Shown piece after piece: positions 36,301-48,418 of a DNA stretch of 64,000 nucleotides. The first letter of the stretch is position 1, and every line of letters begins with the position of its first letter. The notes beneath the pieces are model-generated. The model was not told where the DNA came from. It ran no database searches and saw only the letters and a program-made list of their open reading frames with translations. The translations under genes were made by a program, and so were the position numbers. Source of the DNA: Diphasiastrum complanatum (Eukaryota > Streptophyta > Lycopodiopsida > Lycopodiales > Lycopodiaceae); the NCBI GenBank assembly GCA_029204225.1, contig CM055113.1, positions 23,384,443 to 23,448,442 of the forward strand, given 5' to 3'.

Positions 36301-37965
36301 GAATGCCTATGATAAACGAGCTAAGTTTTATTCAGATTCGTAATGAGTTACTCGAGTCCCTAAGAGGGAAGTGCCAGCATGATGCATTCTTCTCTACTAT
36401 CTGGAACTCAGTCCAAAGCAGACAGTTACAGACTCCAGAACCAGTTCCCGGGGCTGGTGCCAGTTCATCCAAGAATACGACAACTTCTATTGAGGATGAT
36501 GATGAGTCTGAGTATACGTCAGATGACGTTGAGGATTCTGAGCCTGTAGTACCCAAGCAAACCCCAGGGGTTGAGGGTCAGTTGACTCAAGGATTCAAAT
36601 GGAAACAAGTATTCCATTCAGGATGAGTACTTGCTCTATAGAGATAGAGTATGAGTCCCCAATTCAGAGGATTATAGGCAGCAGGTCCTATATGAATGTC
36701 ATGACAATCCTAGTGCGGGACACCAAGGCATACAGAAGACCTATGAGCTTCTTCGTAGACAATTTTTCTGGCCCAGTATGAAAAAGGACGTCCAACAGTA
36801 TGTAACCAGTTGCCAGAAATGTCAAGTAAACAAAGCAGAGCATTTAAAGGTAGGAGGGTTGTTGCAGCCCTTAGAAATACCAGTTGGTAAATGGGAGAGT
36901 ATCTCCATGGATTTTATAGTAGGCCTGCCTAAAACCCAAAAGGGTAATGACGCTATATGGGTCATAGTTGACCGTCTGACCAAAATGGCTCATTTTATTC
37001 CGACCAAAACAACCGTAAGAGCTCCAAAGTTAGCGAGGTTGTTTGTAGACGGGCTATTTAAATTGTACGGTCTACCTTCCGACATAGTCAACGACCGGGA
37101 CAGTAAGTTTAATGGAAATTTTTGGAGGGCAATATTCCATCATCTCCATACTAAACTTAATATGAGTACCACCGACCATCCACAGACGGATGGTTAAACA
37201 GAGAGGGTAAATCAGGTGCTGGAGGATATGCTTCGTGCATACTTCAGCAGGAAGCGGACTAATTGGGAGGAGTATCTCTCGATATTAGAGTTTGCTTACA
37301 ACAGTACCAAACATTCAGCTACGGGATACAGCCCATTTATGTTGATGTACGGTTTTCAGCCACGCTCACCCACAACTGTAGGGTTTAAACAAGAAAAAGT
37401 TGAAGTAGCCAGAAACTTTTTAGAGGACCTAAACCAGATGATAGAACATGCTAAGCGTAGCATTAGGCAGTCCCAAGATCGAGCCAGGTATTATGCATAT
37501 CCACACAGACTGGATGTGCAGTTCTCCGCTAGTGAGAGAGTCTACTTGAGAGTCCCAGTTGACTCTAAAACCCTCAAATCAGGAGTGTGTGCTAAGTTGT
37601 CTCCTAGGTATTGCGGTCCCTTTACCATCAGTAGGAGACTAGGCGAGGTCACCTATGAACTAGAACTCCCATGCAGTAGTAAAGTTTTTCCAATTTTTCA
37701 TGTAAGTCAGTTACGAAAAGCCTTAGCCAGATCAGAAAATCTGGTAGGGGACAGTGTTCTAGTTCTCTCATTGGATCCTCAGCAACTTCGACATGAACCA
37801 GAAGAGATTCTTGATAGTAGAGAGACGCAGACTCGTCATACTCTATACCGAGAATTTTTGGTCAAGTGGAATGATCAGCTTGTTGAAAATGCCACTTGGG
37901 AAAGAGGCAGCATCCTTCGCAAGATTTTTCTAGACTTTGTCTTAGAGGACCAAGACGGTTCTTAA
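33382..37965 (+). pseudogene. Gypsy chromovirus gag-pol, broken
   Basis: Order: Gag start MTTPQGPDQPPERG, retrotransposon Gag domain (PMAYKWWLNLQ, about 33890-33920), zinc knuckle CFVCTSKGHTVRQC (34412-34453), protease with DDGATHNF (DSG altered to DDG, about 34685), RT, RNase H (ETDASDFAVGA, about 35985; TDHESLRYL, about 36158), integrase HHCC zinc finger (CQKCQVNKAE) and core (MDFIVGLP, NDRDSKFNG, HPQTDG, then a stop, TERVNQ), and a C-terminal chromodomain (FLVKWNDQLVENATWE, about 37860-37900). In RT the sequence jumps from the N-terminal part to CVDYRALNK and then from NKYPIK to [10 protein letters not shown], so two segments are missing, while VVFLDD remains. Several stops and frameshifts break the frame. 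An acidic 60-residue linker lies between RNase H and integrase (about 36430-36600). Confidence 0.92.
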
Positions 37966-37976
37966 GGGGGAGGGAG

Positions 37977-38322
37977 TGTTACAAGCTCGTGACCAGCCGA
38001 ACACAGATATTTCAGATACCACAGTCAAGGTCGTGTACAGCGTACACGACCAACAGGGCAAGACAGTGTGAGTAGTGTGCCCCAGCACGGTCCATAGCCA
38101 TGGCGAGCCTAACACAGTCTAGGGACCCTGTTAGCAGGACAGGGCCCCCAGTTGGGTCCCGACGTGCAGTCGGCCACGTCAATGCCACGTGGCCGACACT
38201 TGGCAGTTGCATGCTACCAGTCCTCACACTGGGCTAGGAGGGGCTTAATCTATATCAGGGAGTAGGCAAGGTTGGGTGGATCAGTTAGTGTTTTCCCTAC
38301 TGTGGTGTTAGGATCTATTACA
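37977..38322 (+). repeat. 3' LTR of Gypsy element 1
   Basis: It begins TGTTACAAGCTCG immediately after the polypurine run AAGGGGGAGGGAG and ends GGATCTATTACA, 346 bp. Confidence 0.93.
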
Positions 38323-38640
38323 GACGACAAGGAAGATAGCCGCTCACATGCTCATAGAGATCCGAGATAGTGTACATCCCACCATCATGTTACTACCAGG
38401 ATCACCAGACATCCTACACAGAGATGTACTACTACTACACATGCTCATGCTCACAGACGATGCCGACAGGCTCCAGTGCTTTCTCATGTTGTGGCTCACA
38501 TTACATCTTTTTACAGCATTAGCACAGCGACGGTGGCGGCAGCGGCAGCACAGTCTTGACAGCTTGACATAGATACATATGAATATTATGCACACACACT
38601 CTCGCATACGTGTCTATTCTAGTTTTAGTTTGTACTAGAT
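38323..38640 (+). other. Right flank of Gypsy element 1 (LINE 3' side or host)
   Basis: Joined to 32151 after removing one GACGA, the sequence reads ...gattatgacgacgacaagg... A 74-codon ORF (38348-38572) has no recognised motif. It may be the decayed 3' part of the interrupted LINE. Confidence 0.35.
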
Positions 38641-39296
38641 GTTTTCTTTATTTTTTTGAGTCAAAGTTACATTCGTCACAATCTTAGACCATAAACTCCA
38701 ACATGCATGTCTTGGACTATATAAAATGACATCCCCACTTGCATCATCAGCATTTTAGAGTCATGCAAAAGGATACACCCAAATAGCATTTGTACTTTTA
38801 CACAAAGATCAGACGAATCTTCTCCACTTCTCAAGAGGTGAAGGACAAACCCCCATGGTAAAGGCCAACACTAAGAGTAATGCCTATCAGCTAAAGTAGC
38901 TACTTGGTCATCAAAACTAAAAAACATTTGCCATTGTCAACTCAATTTAAAGAAGCTTAACAACGCTACAAAAGATATCACTTTGCAAAGGGTACCAATA
39001 AATATAGGAAAAATAATTGCAAAACAGTTGGCAACAACTTGATTGAAGATCTCAAATGAGAACTACATGTCCAGTAATACAACAAAAATTTATTTGGATT
39101 TCTAGGATAGCACCCGAGTAAAATATCAACAAGTGTACATCCACGAGATCTGAGACCATCCCATCATCATGCATCGCACAAAGTCTGTGTTACATCCGTG
39201 CAACATCATCACCCAAGAGTAGGCGCAGGTGATGTCTCAATGCTATAAGGTATCACAATTAGGATACATCATGGTGAACGTATGGTGTGAGGATAG
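38641..39296. other. Intergenic, nothing recognised
   Basis: AT-rich sequence without a supported ORF. Confidence 0.4.
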
Positions 39297-39510
39297 AACC
39301 GTGGGTCCCAAGAACCGTACAGTGAACCGTACGGTCATGTAATTAATTAATTAATTTTTTTTATGCCCTTTCACCCCCCCAAAACCCCTAAAAAAAATAA
39401 TTAATTAATTACCATGGTTCTTGGAACCAAACTTTATGAACCGTACGGTTCATTATACGGTTCCAAGAGCCATGGTAAACCGCGGACGCGGTTCACGGGA
39501 ACTATGGGTG
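39297..39510. mobile_element. MITE-like inverted-repeat element with CCGTACGG palindromes
   Basis: Two arms face each other around a short C-rich centre: 'aattaattaattaatttttttt' type sequence on the left (39341-39362) and its mirror on the right (39390-39410). Outside them are matching blocks: GAACCGTACGGT on the left and ACCGTACGG-type sequence on the right, and 'tcccaagaaccgt' against 'acggttccaagag'. No coding capacity. Target duplications are not clear. Confidence 0.5.
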
Positions 39511-41136
39511 TGAGATTCCTTTATTCAGGTTTGTGCTATAAACATTTTGCATTTGACCATAAATAGCAATTGAGCAAATGATAGGAGTGACATCATTTTC
39601 ATCTTACATTTACAACTTAAACTTCTATAATTGAAAAGTCAAGCTTACTTTAGACAATAAGACAAAAATATGTTCCTTTAAAAATTCTATAGTAAATAAA
39701 ACCATCTGTAGAGCCTGAAAAATCAGATCAGCTGAATCAGGAAAAAGATCCGTACATAAGCTACGCAAGTATGCCTAACACTTAGTTGGAAAAAGGTCTT
39801 TCGTAAAACAGTTTTAGCTTGGGGCTGAGAAAGTACAAAAAACTCACCATCTTTTCAGGTTCAAGCAGTTAAATACTCCATGGAGACTTGTATTTGAGCA
39901 AAACTTCTTTAAAATTGTACAGGATAACCGTTCTATTTATGCTTCTTGATAGCTATCAACAAGCTTCCAATGCACTGGCTAAGCAACTGTACTACCACAA
40001 GTTCTAAAGACCCATTCGAAGTGAACAGGTTTTTAAATAAAAATTGAATGACCTTTTAACTGCATTTAACAAATCCAAGGTAAAAAGGAAAGGCCAGAAA
40101 ATTTGCCTCTTTGAAAATCTCAGTGATTTTTCTAAACGAGATATCTTTTGCTCCTGGTGCCCCAAGCCCGATGCCTTTGTACATAATGCGCCTGATCAAC
40201 GGCATCAGAAACCATCCAGCTATTCTTTCCCACAAAAGAGCATCTACACCCACCAACACAGAAATTAAAAACTTTTAAAAGACATTGAAAGCTTGCAGGC
40301 AACAAAGCCATATACTGGTCTTTACAAAATAATTATCCAGGTAAATATGTGAGACTATGCAAAGCTTTCCCATTTTCAGCAGAAGCAAGTGAGATTTTGA
40401 AAGCTTTAAAGGGTTTACAATATTGATCATTTTCAACACTGGAATTATTAACAAGCAATAAGGGTGTAGAATCCTAGAAATGCTGATGTAAGCGTGCATG
40501 AATGACTAGAAGCTTTTTTCAGAATACCAATACAATTTCACAGTGATTCCAAGAATCTACATCTCACAGTGGTTCCAAATATGTACAATCAACGGTCTAA
40601 ATATATGAGGCTACATCTTGCAGCGTATTCAAAATTCACAAATTGGTCAGTCATGACAATAAGTCAAAGAATCCATATGAAAAATCCTTAGCCAGCAAGA
40701 ACTACTTATGGTCTCATCAATACCCAAGGCATACAACACTGTTTCATACCTCTTTGTTCTGTACCAAAAGATACTGAAAGTTTTTTTAATAGGGCTTTGA
40801 AAAGTCCGTATTGGATAAGGCTTTGAAAGACCAATTTTTCTAGGTCTGATTTGAAGACCCCAATTTTGTTAGGGTTTCTCTCCGGATCAAGATTGTAGCT
40901 GGCGATTTATTTGCGTGCTAAAATTAGATTGAACAGTTAACATTTTGAAAATTTTAAGAACACTCAAAAAAAAAAAAATTAAGTGGTGAGGGGACTTGCT
41001 CTGGTCGTGATGGGAGGCAGCCAACTGAGCGAGCGATGGGAGGCAGCCAACGAGCTGATATTTTTCCACTCAGCCAGGGTGGTAGGCAGCGAGTCAGCAC
41101 TGGTAGGCAACGAGCGAGAAAGAGAGACAGAGGGCC
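39511..41136. other. Intergenic, AT-rich
   Basis: No supported gene. At 41005-41120 'gatgggaggcagccaac' occurs twice with looser 'ggtaggcagcgag' and 'ggtaggcaacgag' echoes. Confidence 0.4.
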
Positions 41137-41141
41137 CATGG

Positions 41142-41648
41142 TGTCATGCCCATGACTGGTCTCGGGTAACGTGTCCATGCTAGGGAATGGTAGACCAACA
41201 ACCCGTAAGTTAATTGTGACTATAAGGGAATTGGGCCCTTATGTGTACATGGTCATAATTAATGGTTGTAGGCCTAAACACATGCTGGTGAAATTGGTAT
41301 GGATCTATCAGTGAGTCATTAGGGAACTGGATGACGTGGCCCAGATAGGCTGTAGAGGCGTCCAGTGAGGTGTCACAGTGCACTACTAGTGGTGCATGGG
41401 CCTTGGAGGGTATAAGTATACCTGTTGGGCTCTCACTAGTGTAAGCTTGATTTTGTGATTGGTAGCTACATGCTGAGCTACATGCTGCTGGTGTGACTCC
41501 TCTTTCCATGACTCTGATTGATCCATAGCTTGGGGGCTAGATCCGTACGATCTAGGTTTGGTTGGGTTGGTTTAACCTCTAGCAGTTCCCATGTGTTGTT
41601 GCTTTGTATGGTATGCTTAGTCTAGAATCCTGTTGTGAGGACTTTATA
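41142..41648 (+). repeat. 5' LTR of Gypsy element 2
   Basis: It runs from TGTCATGCCCATGACTGG to GAGGACTTTATA, 507 bp. It has one more copy of 'agctacatgctg' (near 41465) than the 3' LTR. Confidence 0.9.
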
Positions 41649-41649
41649 T

Positions 41650-41662
41650 TGGTATCAGAGCC
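41650..41662 (+). promoter_or_regulatory. tRNA-iMet primer binding site
   Basis: TGGTATCAGAGCC, one base beyond the 5' LTR. Confidence 0.9.
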
Positions 41663-42931
41663 GGTCTAAGCAGGATTTACCATCAAAAGTATTGAGTGGA
41701 AATCTCGACGTTTTCTTGAGAATCCGACGGAGTAAGCAACAAATGGTGGAATTGTGGGATTTTCTTCCCATTGGAAATAGTTTTCGATTTGCAATTGATT
41801 GTGTGGTAAGTGCACTACCAAGTTCACAATCGATTCGTTTTTAGGCTTTTCGAATTGGTTTCTTGGAAGGAATTCCGTGTCAATTCTGTTGTTGTCGATT
41901 ACTTTGTGGTTAGCATCTTTGTGAAAGCAACAAGTTACTTTATTGGTTGGTTGGATTTTTCTCTGGGAATAGGCTGGAATAGAAGCAAAAATGCTATAAT
42001 CGTTTGGCTGTTGAGTGTTGGTGATGTTTGACAGGATTGCAAGGCTGCTTACTGTGAATCATAGGCTTATGTTTCGTTCTCCAGCAAACTAACGGTTTGT
42101 TTGCAGGATTGTGAGCCTGTAAAGCCATTCTTGTGGATGGTTGGGTTCATATTTGACTATCTGTGAAAATAGTTGTTAATGTCCTGCAAAACTAGGTTTC
42201 TGGAAAATTTTGGCAGCATAACTGCTGTTTTTCATGCACAGTGAAGCAAAACCCTGCAAAATCTTGTATTAAAACCATTGCTTATGTTGGAAACAAGTAA
42301 ATGAAAGCTATAGCAATCTGTAAAACACTACGAAGGCATGAGGATCTGCAAAGAAACAACAAATGTTTGTGCCTTTGTGCTTCCTGCATCATAAAAAATG
42401 AAAAAACTAGAAATAAAACTCATATTAACATGCTGATTGTTAGCGCGCCCTGAAACCGGGAACAGAATTTTCTCTCGCTCGCTCTCGGGCGGATCCGAGC
42501 GCTCTTATCTCCGTGTGCAGAAGCCTGAGAGGGGCGCGATGGAGGGGCCCGAGTGGCCGTGTGCGGGTCCGAGGTGAGGGAGATGAATGAAACAGGGGGG
42601 GGGGGGGGGTTAGGCTAGTGTTAATTTTTTGAGTTTTTTGAAAGCCTAGGATTTTTCTTTCTCGTAGTGGATTTTTCCGTTTTTAAGAACTGATGGTTTA
42701 ATTTTGCAGTTGTTATATAAGCTAACAGTTGTTAAGTGATTTATGCTGCATTCACGGTTAATTCTAGTTTTCTATTGCTTAGGTACCCATTTGCCGATTC
42801 ATTGGTATAACTTGTTAATGAAAGCACGTATGGTCTAAAAATTAGTTTTTTTGTAAACATTGCTTAATTTAGCAATTATTACCCATAATGAATGCCTTAA
42901 CTGAACGAAATTTTTTTCAGTTGGCAAATAA
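41663..42931 (+). other. Leader of Gypsy element 2, with GC-rich island and poly(G)
   Basis: A non-coding leader. Between 42445 and 42612 it turns GC-rich ('gcgcgccctg', 'ctcgctcgctctcgggcgg') and ends in an unbroken run of about 15 G. Confidence 0.6.
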
Positions 42932-45900
42932 ATGGACACTGATGAAATTTTGGAGGGGGGTGGTACCGAGATTCACCCGGCATCACCTGGTAGTGATGGG
43001 GGAAATACGGAAATTCAGCCGGCAGTGATGACACCCTAGACTCAGAAAAATTGTTGCAAACTTTAGGCAAGGCAATTTTAGAACTTCATCAGAGCAATAA
43101 ACAACGGGATAAGAAAAATGCAAAATCTATTTAATCAACTGCAAGCTATTGACTCTAACAACTTGGGCTACCAACCAGAAATATTTTCCGGCAATAAAAA
43201 GTTTAAACGTCCGGAAGTTGTTGAAGACTGGCTAAACCGTTGGACAAGCTATTTTAGCTTGCACAACGTCCCAGAGGATAAACGAATATCATCGGTTCTA
43301 TTGTTTCTAGAAGGTAAAGCCTCTTCTTGGTGGAGGGAACTTTCTACAAAACCGGTGACTTGGGCTGGATTCCTGACGTAATCCCGAAAAGCTTTTGTCA
43401 CGATAGACGATTCCGAGCTGTATATTCGGTTTATCAACTGCAAAATGGGCAGCTGATAACTGGACAGTTATGTCCAAGAGTTCTTGGACTCTTTAGCCAA
43501 GGTGCCGCTATTTGATCGTAAGTTAGCACAGTGGCAATTTATTGTCGGACTGCCAGCTGACTATCAAAATGAATGCAAACGAAATATCCTTAACTCACTA
43601 GAGGATGCTATCCATGTGGCGAAAGCCTATGATAGTACAATTGTTGCATCGCGAAAAAGCGTGCATGGCCAAACGGCCCCAAAAACCAAGCAAGAAAAAT
43701 TTAACAAGCGTAAGAAGCAGTTCTTTGACGAGTTGGAAGCAGAAGCATACCAACAATCAAAGAAGAAGATGAATAAGAAAAAAACTGGTGGTCAAAGACA
43801 GAGCACGGTTGGCGGGGCTTAGACAAAATCTGTGTTTTCTCTGCAATAAGCCCGGGCACCGTGCCAAACAGTGTCCCGAACATAAAGCAAAGTCGTCAAG
43901 TTTCATGACTGTGGATTTACCGGCAGGTAAATTGGAAGTCAATTTGTTGAACAATTGTGACTGTACTTGTAACTTTAGTGCACTCTCTTTCAAGCCTAAT
44001 GTATTGTTTCGTGTGAGAGGACGTGAATGTGCTATTTGATTCATGTAGTACTCACAATTTTTTGAATGCTCGACTTGTGCAGAAGCTCCGAGTGCCCACC
44101 ATGGCCAGTGATCACCGTTACGTGGTACATCTTGCCTCAGGGTCGGACACTGAGATTTGGGATGTCAAAGTCTCCAATTTAAAGCTTCGGATGCAGGACT
44201 ATGTTGAGCCGTTGGATTTCCATGTCATGAATCTGGATCGGACTGATGTGATTTTGGGCTATGAATGGTTTTTTGGCAAATCAGACTAAAAATCATTCTA
44301 TGGTATTTAAAGATAAGTTTGATCAGATTGTCTCTATTTCTGGAGAGACCGATGTACTTCCATCGCCGATGATTTCCTCGGCTGAATTAATTGAAAAACT
44401 TCATGATTCTGAGTATGAACTCTTTCACTTGCTTTTGAAATCTCGTATGCATTGTGATGTTGGGGATGTGAATGTGTTTTCATGCTTTACCACCGAAAAT
44501 TCGCATTAGGAACAACAGCTTTTGCAAGATTTAAAGCAAGAGTTTAGTGAAGCTTTTCCGAAGCAGCTACCTTATGGGCTACCACCCGCTCGATCGGTGG
44601 ATCATAAGATAGATCTTTTGCTCGATAGTCGTCCTATCTTCATACAACCATATGGATTCAGTCAGAAGGAAGAGGAGGAAGTGGCTAGGCAAATCGACGA
44701 GTATCTCAGGATGGGACACATAAGACCAAGTAAATCTCCATGAGGAGCACATGTCCTTCTTAAGAGTAACAAAGATGGGAGTTTCCAGCTATGTGTATCG
44801 ATTACAAGGGTCTGAACAAACTAACAGTTAAAAATAAACACCCATTGCCCAGGATGGACGATCTCATAGATCGATTGAATGGAGCTAAATACTTCACGAA
44901 AATTGATCTACGTACGGGATACCATCATATTAGGATACATTCGAAAGATGTATCTAAAACCGGTTTTAGGACCAGGTCTGGCCACTACGAGTTTCTTGTT
45001 TTGCCTTTTGGTTTGACGAATGCTCCGGCTACTTTTCAGCAAATGATGAACGATTTATTTCGTCCATATTTGGGGAAGTTTGTAGTAGTGTTTTTGGACG
45101 ATATTCTGATCTATAGCAGAACACTCAAAGAGCATGCTAAGCATCTTCGTATTGTCTTACGTATCTTAAGACAAGAGAAGCTTTATGCGAAAGAATCAAA
45201 GTGCAAATTCTTTAAAAAGGAACTTCTTTACCTTGGTCATAAGATTACCTCCTTTGGAATCAAGATTGATGAAGAAAAGGTGAAGACGGTAGTGGAATGG
45301 CCAATCCCTAAAACGGTGCATGAACTTAAGTCGTTCTTAGGTTTCACTGTGTTTTTCCATTGCAGAAGAGTACTCGCACGTGAACGGCAACGAAATGACT
45401 CAATGTTTGCAAAGGATGGATGGCTAGCCTGTTTCTTGGGTTACGAAGATTGCTGCACCTCTCAACAATATGTTGAAAGGAGTGAAAAGCCGCAAAGGTA
45501 GGCCAAGTCCTCCCATCAGATGGAATGAGAAATTAGATGAGAGTTTTTGCAAACTCAAGCTTCTAATTGCCTCAGATCCAGTTTTGAGGATAGCGGATCC
45601 AGATTTGTCGTTCGTCATTAACAATGGTGTGAGTGATACGGCTATTGGAGCTGTTCTCTTACAGGAGGGTCAGCCCGTTGCCTTTGAGAGTAAGAAACTA
45701 ACCGATGCGCAGGTCAAGTACACCACACAGAAAAAAGAGCTTTTTGCGGTGATCCATGCATTGAAATCATGGAGGCATTACCTGTACGGTGATAAATTTG
45801 TGGTTATACGGATCATCAACCTTTAAAGTATTTTTGTAATCAGAATGATTTGCGAGGTCGTAAGGCCCGATGGGCAGAACTCATGCAAGAATTTGACTTT

Positions 45901-47450
45901 GAAGTGCGGTATATCAAGGGCTCATCTAATCAGGTGGCTAATGCACTTAGTTGAATTGGTGAAGTGAACGAACTTTCCTTCACTGAGATCAGTACAGACT
46001 TTTATCTCTCCCTGAGAGGTCTTTATGAGAAAGACCCACATTTTGGACCAATCTGGAATAGGGTTCTAGCAGTTTCATCAAGCAGGACTGATGAACATGG
46101 TGATCAGTCTGGGGGGAAGGATATAAAGGGTACTGATGACTTTTCTATCCATAATGGACTATTGTTCAGGAAAGGGAAGGTTTGTGTGCCTGATGTGGAT
46201 GTTGTTAAGAATAAAATTCTTCATGAATGTCATGATTTCACCATGCGCAGGACATCCCGGCATACATCGTACATTGGATTTGGTACGAAGGGACTTTTTT
46301 TGGCCAAAACTTAAGCCCTTTGTAGAATCTTATGTGGTCAAGTGTAACCAATTCCAGTTGAATAAAGCTGAACGCCATAAGATTGGAGGTTTTTTGCATC
46401 CATTGGATATCCTTGATAAAAGATGGGATAGTATTTCCATGGATTTCATGGTTGGGTTACCGCGGCGAATAAACAACATGATGCAATTTGGGTTGTGGTC
46501 GACCTTCTTATCAAATTGGCTACGTTTATTCCGGTAAAGACCACCATGAAGGCTTCTGATTTAACTCAGATATTTGTAGAGCGTCTGTTTAGGCTTTACG
46601 GATTACCAAGTGATATTGTGAGCGATCGGGATCCGAAGTTCACCGGTCACTTTTGGTCGACCGTGTTTGCTAAACTAGAGACGACCCTGGGCTTGGGTTC
46701 TTCTGATCATCCTGAGAGGATGGACAAACGGAAAGAACAAATCAAACGATGGAACAAATGCTTCGAGCATTTGTTTTCAGACGGCAATCTGATTGAGAAA
46801 AGTACCTTCCATTGATTGAGTTTGCCTATAATAGTAGTAAGCATTCGGCCACCGGTTATAGCCCGTTTATGCTTATGTACGATTTTGAGCCTAGGTCACC
46901 CATCACGGTTGAGACTCAAATGATCAAGTTTCAGAAAGTAGCGGATTTCCTACATGACATGCAAGAAATGCTACGGATTGCACGTGAAAATGTCCAGAGT
47001 GCCCAAGATAGGGACATACATTATGCAAATTTGAAAAGATTACCGAGAGACTTCCAAGTGGGAGACTGGGTATATTTGAGAATCCCGAAAGATTCAAGTG
47101 TAATGCGTATCGGCAAGCATTATAAGTTGTCCCCTAAATATAGAGGACCGTTTAAGATCTTGAAAAAGATCGGAGCCTTAGCTTACCAATTGGAACTCCC
47201 GGAAGGATCGCAAGTGCATCCCGTATTTCACGTAAGTCGTCTCAAAAAGAGTCTGCGTGAAGGAAAACATCTTGGATCTAGAGATCAGTTGGACCTGTTG
47301 GATGAATTATCGAGTGTATCTCGTCTTGAACCCGAAAAGATCTTGGATACAAGAACTAAATGATTGAGAAGTCGTATAGTTACCGAGCATCTGGTTCGAT
47401 GGAGGGGATGTACAGACGATGACGATTCCTATAGGAAGGAAGCTTAAGGA
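42932..47450 (+). pseudogene. Gypsy chromovirus gag-pol, broken
   Basis: A start MDTDEILEGGG leads after stops to a Gag domain (LLFLEGKASSWWRE, about 43300-43340), zinc knuckle CFLCNKPGHRAKQC (about 43833-43874), protease with FDSCSTHNFLN (DSC in place of DSG) and DVILGYEWF, RT (44791-45501: [30 protein letters not shown]), RNase H with INNGVSD where ETDASD is usual, integrase (HHCC zinc finger, MDFMVGLP, SDRDPKFTG) and a C-terminal SH3-like part (YKLSPKYRGPFKI, VHPVFHVSRLKKS), with a degenerate chromodomain around LEPEKILDTRTK. Frameshifts and stops occur throughout. The RT core is intact, but protease and RNase H catalytic acids or glycines are changed. Confidence 0.92.
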
Positions 47451-47504
47451 GGAGCTTTCCCAGTTTTAAGTTCTGAGGACAGAACTTGAATAAGGGAGGA
47501 AGAA

Positions 47505-48000
47505 TGTCATGCTCATGACTGGTCTCGGGTAGCGTGTCCACGCTAGGGACCGGTAGACCAACAACCGGTAAGTTAATTGTGACTATAAGGAAATTGGGGC
47601 CCTTAACTGTACATGGTCATAATTAATGGTTGTAGGTCTAAACACATGGTGGTGGAGTTGGTCTGGGTCTATTAGTGAGTCATTAGGGAACTGGATGACG
47701 TGGCCCAGATAGGCTGCAGAGGTGTCCAGTGAGGTGTCACAGTGCACTACTAGTGGTGCATGGGCCTTGGAGGGTATAAGTATACCTGCTGGGCTCTCAC
47801 TAGTGTAAGCTTGATTTTGTGATTGGTAGCTACATGCTGCTGGTGTAACTCCTCTTTCCATGACTCTGATTGATCCATAGCTTGGGGGCTAGATCCGTAC
47901 GATCTAGGTTTGGTTGGGTTGGTTTAACCTCCACCAGTTCCCATGTGTTGTTGCTTTGTATGGTATGCTTAGTCTAGAATCCTATTGTGAGGACTTTATA
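47505..48000 (+). repeat. 3' LTR of Gypsy element 2
   Basis: Begins TGTCATGCTCATGACTGG just after the polypurine tract and ends ACTTTATA next to CATGG. Confidence 0.9.
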
Positions 48001-48418
48001 CATGGGGTGTGTGTTTCCATGGATACTAGAAACAACGCTGCTATCAAAGAGCATCGTTCTTGTGTGGATGCAAAAGTCGCATTTGAGGATCTGCAGTAGC
48101 TGGTGGGCTTCAAAAATCAATTTGTTATCAAAGCACCTTACTTAAGAATGCGTTGCCTGCTTCTCAAAGCTCTCCCCTGAAATGTCGAATCCCCACCATT
48201 GTGTAGTGACATCTATAAAGCTTAGTTCAATAAATGGCATTGCCATGTTGTATATATGTTGTCTATAATAACCACTTGTTGTTTAATCATGTATGCCAAA
48301 AAAAAAAAAAAGCTTAATCATGTATGCAAAAAAAAAGAAAAAAAAGCTCTCTCCCCTAAAATATCTATACGGCCTTTATGCGAAGTAGATTTCGGGAATT
48401 GAATTCACGGCCCCTCCG
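48001..48418 (+). other. Right flank of Gypsy element 2
   Basis: Host sequence that joins to 41136 after removal of the element. It contains two A-rich tracts (about 48299-48311 and 48328-48345), each next to 'agct' and separated by a repeated 'taatcatgtatgc'. The tracts could be the tail of a retroposed sequence. Confidence 0.45.

Larger units (their letters stand above)
32152..38322 (+). mobile_element. Complete Ty3/Gypsy chromovirus insertion with TSD GACGA
   Basis: The element has LTRs at 32152-32509 and 37977-38322. GACGA sits immediately before it (32147-32151) and immediately after it (38323-38327), a 5-bp target-site duplication. A primer site (32511-32523) and a polypurine tract (about 37963-37976) are in the right places. 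The structure is complete although the proteins are broken, so it inserted as an intact unit and decayed in place or was mobilised in trans. Confidence 0.95.
41142..48000 (+). mobile_element. Complete Ty3/Gypsy chromovirus insertion with TSD CATGG
   Basis: LTRs lie at 41142-41648 and 47505-48000. CATGG precedes the first (41137-41141) and follows the second (48001-48005). Primer site at 41650-41662 and polypurine tract AAGGGAGGAAGA at 47492-47503. The termini are TG...TA, not TG...CA; the target duplication fixes the right end at TTTATA. Confidence 0.92.
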
